Below are positions 57,239 through 64,000 of a stretch of DNA of 64,000 bases, in pieces. The DNA is from Pseudovirgaria hyperparasitica. Taxonomy: Eukaryota; Ascomycota; Dothideomycetes; Acrospermales; Acrospermaceae. The notes under the pieces were generated by a model. It was not told the DNA's origin. It searched no databases and saw only the letters and a list, made by a program, of their open reading frames with translations. The stretch covers positions 1,217,459 to 1,281,458 of the forward strand of contig NW_022985558.1 of the NCBI RefSeq assembly GCF_010093815.1, in the 5' to 3' direction. Each line of letters opens with the position of its first letter. The first letter of the stretch is position 1. A program made the translations under genes and the position numbers.

Positions 57239-59616
57239 ATGTGGAAGCATGTGGTCCTATTTGCGCTCGCGACTGGAACATCATGCCATGTGCTAGATTA
57301 CATAGATCCACTCATAGGTTCTAACGGTGGAGGGAACGTATTCGCTGGGGCTACACTTCCTTATGGCATGGCAAAGGCAGTGGCAGATGTGGACGGGCAG
57401 AACACTGGGGGATTTTCAACAGACAATAGCAATGTCACAGGCTTCTCATCCATGCATGACGCTGGGACTGGTGGGAATCCTTCATTGGGAAATTTTCCTC
57501 TTTTTCCACAGTTCTGTCCTGGGAATGATTTGAATAATTGCAGATTCCCAAAGGACTCCAGGAAGCTCCCATACAAAAATGATACCGTTGTCGCGAGACC
57601 TGGCTATTTCGCATTGACATTGGACAACAATATCAGCGCTGAGATGACAACCACGAAACATGCTGCTCTGTATCAATTCAGCTTTCCCGATGCCAAAGCA
57701 GAAAATGGGACTACACTCCATCCCCTCATCCTGGTGGACCTTGATGACTTGTGGCTCAGCAGGCAGAACGCTTCCGTCTCCGTGGACGCAGCCACAGGAA
57801 GGATAAGTGGCAACGGGACTTTCTTACCCTCTTTTGGAGCAGGATCATACGTATTACACTTCTGCGTTGACTTTGCAGGTGCCTCTATTTTTGATTCTGG
57901 CATGTATGTCAACGATCGAGCTGGGACGGAACCGAAAGAGTTATATGTTACACGAGGTTTTAATTTGTTCTACATACAGGCAGGATCCTTTGTTCGGTTT
58001 CATCGACCATCTGACGGAACTATCAGCGCAAGATTCGGTGTTAGCTATATCAGCAGCGACAAGGCTTGCCAGAATGCTGAGCATGAGATACCAGATTGGG
58101 ATTTCGATGTCATACGCGCTCGTGCGGAAGATGCGTGGATAGAAAAACTTGACCACATCTCAATTACCCCTGGTGGGGCAAGCGAAGATCTCCAAAACAC
58201 ATTTTACAGCGGTCTGTACCGGAACATGATCAATCCACAAGACTACACGGGCGAAAATCCTCAGTGGGAGAGCGATGAACCATACTTTGACTCATTTTAC
58301 TGCATATGGGATGCTTTTCGAGCGCAACATCCTATGTTAACTATCATAGACCCTAACGAACAGTCTCGCATGGTGCGAAGCCTGCTCGATACGTACAAGC
58401 ACAGGGGTTGGTTGCCTGATTGTCAGATGAGCTTAAGCAGGGGATGGACCCAAGGAGGAAGCAACGCCGACGTAGTTCTCGTAGATGCATACGTCAAGAA
58501 TCTTACCGGGATAGACTGGAGTCTAGCATACGAAGCTGTTATTAAGGATGCGGAGGTCGAGCCCCTGGACTGGTCAAACCAAGGCCGCGGCGGGCTGCAG
58601 AGTTGGAAGCGCCTCAATTACATTCCTTATCTGGATTACGACTACCTAGGGTTTGGTACTAACTCGAGAAGCATCTCAAGGACGGTCGAGTATGCATACA
58701 ATGATTTCGTCATTGCGACATTATCTATTGGCCTGGGTAAGGACCCATCGGTCTATCTGCAGCGTGCAAGCAACTGGCGAAATCTCTACAAATCAGACCA
58801 GACTTCTTTCATCAACGGGACCGACACTGGTTTCGTTGGCTTCTTCCAACCTAAATACCTGAATGGTACCTGGGGATACCAAGATCCGATTGCTTGCTCA
58901 CCGCTTGCTACGTTCTGTTCTTTAACATCAAATCCCTCGGAAACGTTTGAGTCAAGCGTCTGGGAATATCAGTTGTGGGTCCTTTCTCCCAGATTTTCTC
59001 ACCTTGACTGAGCCTTAATAGCTACGTACCACAAGATATGGCCGCACTGATCGATACCCTTGGTGGAGCCGAGACATTGATTAAACGTCTCGACTACGCT
59101 TTCGAGTCTGGCCTCCTCGACATCTCCAACGAACCAGTGTTCCTGACTGTGTACGCTTACCATTACGCAGGTCGCCCTGCACTATCTACGAAACGCGTTC
59201 ACACCTACATTCCTTCACGCTTCAATTCCTCATACACCGGACTACCCGGAAATGACGACAGCGGTGCAATGGGAAGTTTTTCAGCCTTCTCCATGATGGG
59301 TCTATTCCCAAATGCTGGGCAGAACGTATACCTTATCTCTGCGCCATTCTTCGAGAGTTGGAGCATCAATATGGGTAATGATACTGTGGCAACAGTCAAG
59401 ACAGTCAACTTCGATCCAGCATATAAGAACATCTACATCCAGAGTGTGACGCTGAACGGTGGACAATACAAAAAGAGCTGGATTGGTCACGAATTTTTTG
59501 CGCAGGGCTGGACGCTGGAAATCACCCTAGGGGACGCTGAGAGTGACTGGGGAACGAAGGATGAAGACTTGCCGCCCAGTATGTCTACTTCGCAGATAGG
59601 GCATATGAGTCTATAG
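57239..59616 (+). CDS. GH92 alpha-mannosidase, secreted
   Basis: Two exons, 57239-58974 and 59022-59616, encode 776 residues. The signal peptide is MWKHVVLFALATGTSCHV. The mature protein begins LDYIDPLIGSNGGGNVFAGA and continues LPYGMAKAVADVDGQNTGGF and TGFSSMHDAGTGGNPSLGNF, the classic GH92 N-terminal domain. The (alpha/alpha)6 domain has NTFYSGLYRNMINPQDYTGE, FDSFYCIWDAFRAQHPMLTI and, after the 47-bp intron, YVPQDMAALIDTLGG and GNDDSGAMGSFSAFSMMGLF. Several N-glycosylation sequons are present. GH92 enzymes are calcium-dependent exo-alpha-mannosidases acting mostly on alpha-1,2 linkages of mannans or N-glycans. The divergent xylanase neighbour suggests a role in extracellular polysaccharide or glycoprotein use. 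Confidence 0.96.
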
Positions 59617-60963
59617 ACTTGTATTACTAGGACAATGAGATGCTCCTCGAAATTGGAAGTCGTAGGACGGCAAGTGGAATAATATAGTAAGGCTGTCTTT
59701 GATTCCAATATTTTGATTCGGGTGACTCCTATAGATCCAGCAGTTAGTACGATGCCATGTATAAGCCTCTGATACGTCCTTTTACATATGTCTCTCTTCT
59801 TCACCAGACTATCTCCGCGAAGTTATAGCTCCGATTTTCACATACTCTACCAGCGCTCTCACTGGTTAGTACCCTCCCACGAACAGTATCTTCACACCTA
59901 AGAATAACTCATGAGGTAGTAGAGACTTCGTCAAACGTGTTAAGCTTGGTGATAACGCATTCATTGTGTGATCGTATGTTTCCAGACCATAGTCCTTGCG
60001 ACTGTTCGGTGAAACTTCACTCGCCACCAATAAAGCTCAGGTGCCGCAATTCTCATAAGTCTCCCCAGTCTTGTCAGCGAGTATAGGCAATATATTTGTG
60101 AATCCATGTGCGTGGAATTGGGTGCATGTGTGATGTTGACGTGGCATAGTGAGCATTTAGCTTTAGTAGAGGGAGAAATGCATTTTGGAGAAGGCTTGTA
60201 GAGTTATGGTAACCGCGGTGGGCTAAGAGATAATTATCAAAAGCTATAGAGGTCAAATATATGCTATATGGATGTCGATGAAGTAGTTTTAAAGGAAGCA
60301 TGGGTGAAATGTCAAATTCTGAGGGCTGAGTCGAGCCATCGGGTCTTTTGGGGGGGTTTGGGATACTATAAAGGAGATATTAGCGGACAACTGTGATATA
60401 ATATGTGGCGATACATAGCTACAGATAGTGAGAGGACGTCATGGTGTTTTCTCCGATCTCTGGAGAGCTATACTAAGATAGATCTGTGCCCGGGGCATCA
60501 ATACCCAATCAGTCCTCGATCAATCTGGATCATTGGGATTTTAGCGAACACATCGAGTGCTATAAAGGAGTTATCGGAGAGCCTAATCAAACATCCGATC
60601 GAAATTTGGGCGTCAAATACCAATAGACAGGTACAAATCAGGTAAATCGTCCTAAATGTAAAATATGACGTGCCGTAGGTACGGTTGTGAAAAGCATAAA
60701 CAACGTTATGTCAGCCATGTTTGCCATATTCACCACCCACCCACAACGCATCCGCTCTGAAAAACCATTCAGAACACACTAACAGTAACAAGAGAGCCCA
60801 CGCCTGACCCATATTCGAGACTGCACGCACATTATCGACAAAAAGACAATAATTCCTTCCTCACAGTCCCCAGCTCCCTGTGCAACCAACGACCAAAACC
60901 ACACCCGAACGCCATACGCGACACATTCTCCACAGAGATATCGTTGAACAAAAGGCCACCGCA
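59617..60963. other. Intergenic gap
   Basis: 1.35 kb with only short, unrecognisable frames. No RNA gene or clear repeat is seen. Confidence 0.5.
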
Positions 60964-61353
60964 ATGTGCCCACCTACCTCCAGTGCCACCTGCCCAATCT
61001 GCAACCGCATCACCCCTTGCATTGAACACCAGCAGTGTCAGAAGTGCTACCGCCTCCGCCCCTGCCAATCTCACGAGCCCGTCCCTGCCGCCAAACCTAT
61101 ACTTCGACAATCTCCTAAGCGAGGGATATTCTCGTGGTACCAAGCACCGTCATGTTTACGCTTCCAGCTCAAGGTTGGCGGTCCCATGGAACCGCTGATA
61201 TCGGAGGCAAACATCGTCTGGGCGGAGCTGAGGGCGTCGATGGATAGACAGGACAACGAGCACTTTGGGTTGGAGGATTTATACACTGAGGAGCCAGAAA
61301 ATGGGCTGGAGTCGGTAGATGTGATCTGCTTTGAGGAGGAAAGGGATAACTGA
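60964..61353 (+). CDS. Small protein with duplicated CxxC-C-H motif
   Basis: 129 residues from the ATG at 60964 (MCPPTSSATC); the same frame is open from an ATG at 60880, but that part looks like leader. The N-terminus holds two nearly identical metal-binding-like units: CPICNRITPCIEH and CQKCYRLRPCQSH, each C-x2-C-x5-C-x2-H, with two residues between. A basic/aromatic middle follows (KRGIFSWYQAPSC), then an amphipathic and strongly acidic C-terminus (EDLYTEEPENGLES). There is no signal peptide. Two CCCH units would each be able to bind one zinc. I do not recognise a named family; the function is unknown. Confidence 0.6.
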   Translation: MCPPTSSATCPICNRITPCIEHQQCQKCYRLRPCQSHEPVPAAKPILRQSPKRGIFSWYQAPSCLRFQLKVGGPMEPLISEANIVWAELRASMDRQDNEHFGLEDLYTEEPENGLESVDVICFEEERDN

Positions 61354-64000
61354 AATGCCGGCGTGATTTTGAGGTGTTCTTGATGACTGGTACACTGACG
61401 CCATAAATGGAAATTTTGTTGAGAGCCTATCATGTAGGGGTAGCGAAGTCAATATACGAATACCAAGGATGAAGACATTTGGTTTTAACGATGGAGAGGA
61501 GCTTTGGTTGTGATATCTATGTCTACTACACGAAGCCAGCTAGTAAGAGGACTGAAGCAAAAGAGATATGTCACACCCACTATTGTTAATCTAAGGATAC
61601 ATCTATACGGTAAATTTGGTAGACAAGAGCAGGAATCAGAGTTTTAGCCGCGTGTGTTGGCTTTGACCTGACTATCCATTCAAACATTTTTGATTCCTAA
61701 AGTAAGGTCCTGCTACAACGGGAAAGAAGATCTAGGAGTTTGGCCCTGCTATTCTAACTTGATGGCTTACCAAGCACCGAAACAACAAAAAGGCCTCACA
61801 GACTTTGATGAAGTGTCTTTGCATCAGTTAAAGACAGCTTCGTCAAATCGGCGCCGTTTTCACCACTGGCCCATTTCATCTGACATTCCCTTGCCTAATC
61901 TACCTCATCATACCTTACTTCTGCGAGCAGAATCAGCGAACAAACCAAGTCCTCGGTCCTCCATAATCACATAAAAAAGATATTATTTGGGTTATACAAC
62001 CTAGCCACCGAAATGTCTGTAAACTCTAAACTCAAACCAGTTTTATTACCTAAACTCTCTCCTAGAGGGGAGAACTTCCCAGAATAGAGATTATCCTAGA
62101 TAATTATATTCAATTATGTAGAGCTATAGCCCTCATAGGTATGAAGAAGAGGTGAAAACCCTTTTAGTATAAATATACAAGGATTTCATGTAGACGTCCT
62201 CATATGAGATGCAAAGGATAATAAAGCAACAATTATGATATTGCTATATGTACTTCAAGACCTTGTCATTACTTTTTCTCCTATCACACAGCCGCTGCTA
62301 CTTGGTCATACGTCTCTTTACGTTTTGATCGTGATACAAGGTGACTCATCGATACATCATGAGAATAATCTTTTCCTAATTTCGTGTAATGCTATCAATG
62401 ACCCGAAGCCGGAGTTGATGCCATCAGTACGTAGATTTCACCCTTTCTATTCTCTCAGCGGTACTGCTACAGCAGGGATCGACTTAGGGGCTTGAGGAAA
62501 GGTGGAACAGTTCTCGTCCAGAGGAAAGGAGTTTCGCTAAAAGAAATCATCATAGAGGTTCGTGAGGTTGTGGACCTATAGAATGTCAACAGTTATAAGA
62601 AAAAGACCTTTCCCAACGAAGATCGCGTCGCTAGACTGAGACCAGACTTCATTTAGGTTAGAATTCTAGCTGCTGTTCAGGAATGACTGTCAAGGTTTTT
62701 GGAAAGTTGTGAAGCGTAGTGTGTGATATCTTGAGATCATGTAGTAGCACACCATCGTGATGGCATACATTCCTACTCTATAATGTGCGAGGCAGCATCC
62801 AAGGCATCCGTGGATCCGTGGCTGGTGGTTAGTCATCAATGCGAAGTGACTGAATACAAAACCTCAACTCTCTTCCGTCTCTTCTTCTACTCACCTCCAT
62901 CCCACCAACTTAATCTCATCACCCCATCTATCTTGCTCTATTTCTATCATTAATCCATATCATTATCTCTTGTAACAAGTACATTCCCTTCAACACCATT
63001 CCTCGTTGTCTAGAGGTCGCTGCAGCCGCGAAAGGTATGTGAAGGATCACTGGTCTCACTCTCCCGTGAGATTTTACTCTCCTTTTCTCAACACAAAGCT
63101 CCTATCCTAGATCTTTACACTCCATATTTGCAGGAGGCTAGTAGGCGTTCTACTCTCACCAGAAGCTCGATTCGAGTTTATCTGGAAGAGTTGCCTGGCT
63201 GAGCTGAACTGAACCTTACTCAAAGATGAGGCAATACCTTCTTTCCTCAACACCAACCTCCTATACTATTGTATCTTGCCCCATACTTGTACCATGCGGC
63301 TTTGCTACCACCTTGTACTCTTGGCTGGCTTTCTCTGAGCTCCCTTATACGTATTTGTCGTTTCAAAATCAGCTGAGTTCAGACACGAGGGTGAAGCAAG
63401 CTCAGTCTACTTCACCAACCTTCCTCTATCCCCTTCTTTCTTCCACCATATGTCACGATACTACATGGTCTCTACCGGACCTTTTTTGACAGATCTTGAG
63501 ATCTACGATTCTCTCACCGTAACGAACATGGAGCTGACTTGATTTTGAAAGCACAACTAGCTATCCAAGCTTTAACACACCTCGCACCGACCTACCTCAC
63601 ACTCATACATACCTAGTCTCGTAGTAAGTCTTGCCCCTACTGCACCACTATCCCTATCATTTGCTCAGCCGCGGATCTCATCCTCGGTGTCTTCTTAAGA
63701 TCTAACAGACACAAGCCCTTAGTACTTGAAATAAGAGCTCATGCCCGAGCATCTAGCAAAGCTTGTTCATGTTTGTGGATCTTGCATGAATGCTCTCCTA
63801 AGGTATGTTTTTTCATCTTACATCATTACCGTCAATGGAACTCACCGCAATATCGACATGTTGTGTTCGATATACTTTGAAGCCGACGAAAAGCTAGATC
63901 CTTTCTAGATCTCAGCCTTGATCATATCCATTGGATATTGCCTTTCCTGCTTCGTTTCTCTTTTTGTTCTCTTCTTTTTTCAAGCTATGTCTTATTTTGA
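61354..64000. other. Gene-poor gap and probable leader of a downstream gene
   Basis: 2.6 kb without a supported gene. 61.97-62.25 kb is AT-rich. From about 62860 the plus strand becomes pyrimidine-rich with several consensus donors (GGTATGTGAAGG near 63034, GTAAGTCTTG near 63621, GGTATGTTTT near 63802). This is typical of a long, intron-containing 5' untranslated leader of a plus-strand gene starting beyond the window. Confidence 0.4.

Overview
The window looks like nuclear DNA of a filamentous ascomycete (Pezizomycotina). Genes are close together and carry short GT-AG introns of about 50-200 bp, mostly near the 5' ends. Typical fungal families are present: a Zn2Cys6 regulator, a GH10 xylanase with a fungal CBM1, GH92 and GH1 glycosidases, and a DAL5/TNA1-type permease. 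The N-terminus of pyruvate carboxylase also has the usual filamentous-fungus form. I cannot name the species. A Dothideomycete or Leotiomycete would fit, but this is inference. I saw no tRNA, rRNA, CRISPR array or intact mobile element.

Region by region. 0-6 kb is a translation and ribosome-biogenesis block: a RING-like/LysM/UBA-like protein (-), rps22 (+), a Tfc7-like histidine phosphatase (+), and rpl17 (-) divergent from the fibrillarin gene nop1 (+). 6-13.5 kb is a run of minus-strand genes: a permease, an amidase and hsp104 with a perfect heat-shock element. 14.4-19 kb has a GH1 beta-glucosidase (+), a decayed or unrecognised stretch and a short-chain dehydrogenase (-). 19.8-32.5 kb holds two large housekeeping genes, clathrin heavy chain and pyruvate carboxylase, separated by a 2.7 kb low-complexity gap. 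33-37.6 kb has a CDK7/Kin28-type kinase (-), mitoribosomal mS41/Fyv4 (+) and eIF3m (+).

37.7-41 kb is an accessory stretch of very small minus-strand genes. Two share a C-terminal Cys/His signature, and one is a tiny two-intron acidic protein. 42.1-49.8 kb has a fused HyuA-HyuB oxoprolinase/hydantoinase-type enzyme followed by a Zn2Cys6 regulator whose reading frame is crossed by one in-frame TAG. 50-54.2 kb has an RGG/chromodomain-like protein (-), an AT-rich stretch with a 42-bp tandem repeat, and a small three-exon gene of unknown function. 54.9-59.6 kb is a divergent pair of secreted glycosidases, GH10-CBM1 xylanase and GH92 mannosidase, sharing a 1.2 kb promoter region. 60.9-61.4 kb holds a small protein with a duplicated CxxC-C-H motif. 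The last 2.6 kb has no gene I can support and ends in pyrimidine-rich DNA that looks like the 5' leader of a gene beyond the edge.

Exon coordinates were derived by eye from consensus splice sites, preserved reading phase and continuity of conserved protein sequence. No database search was possible.
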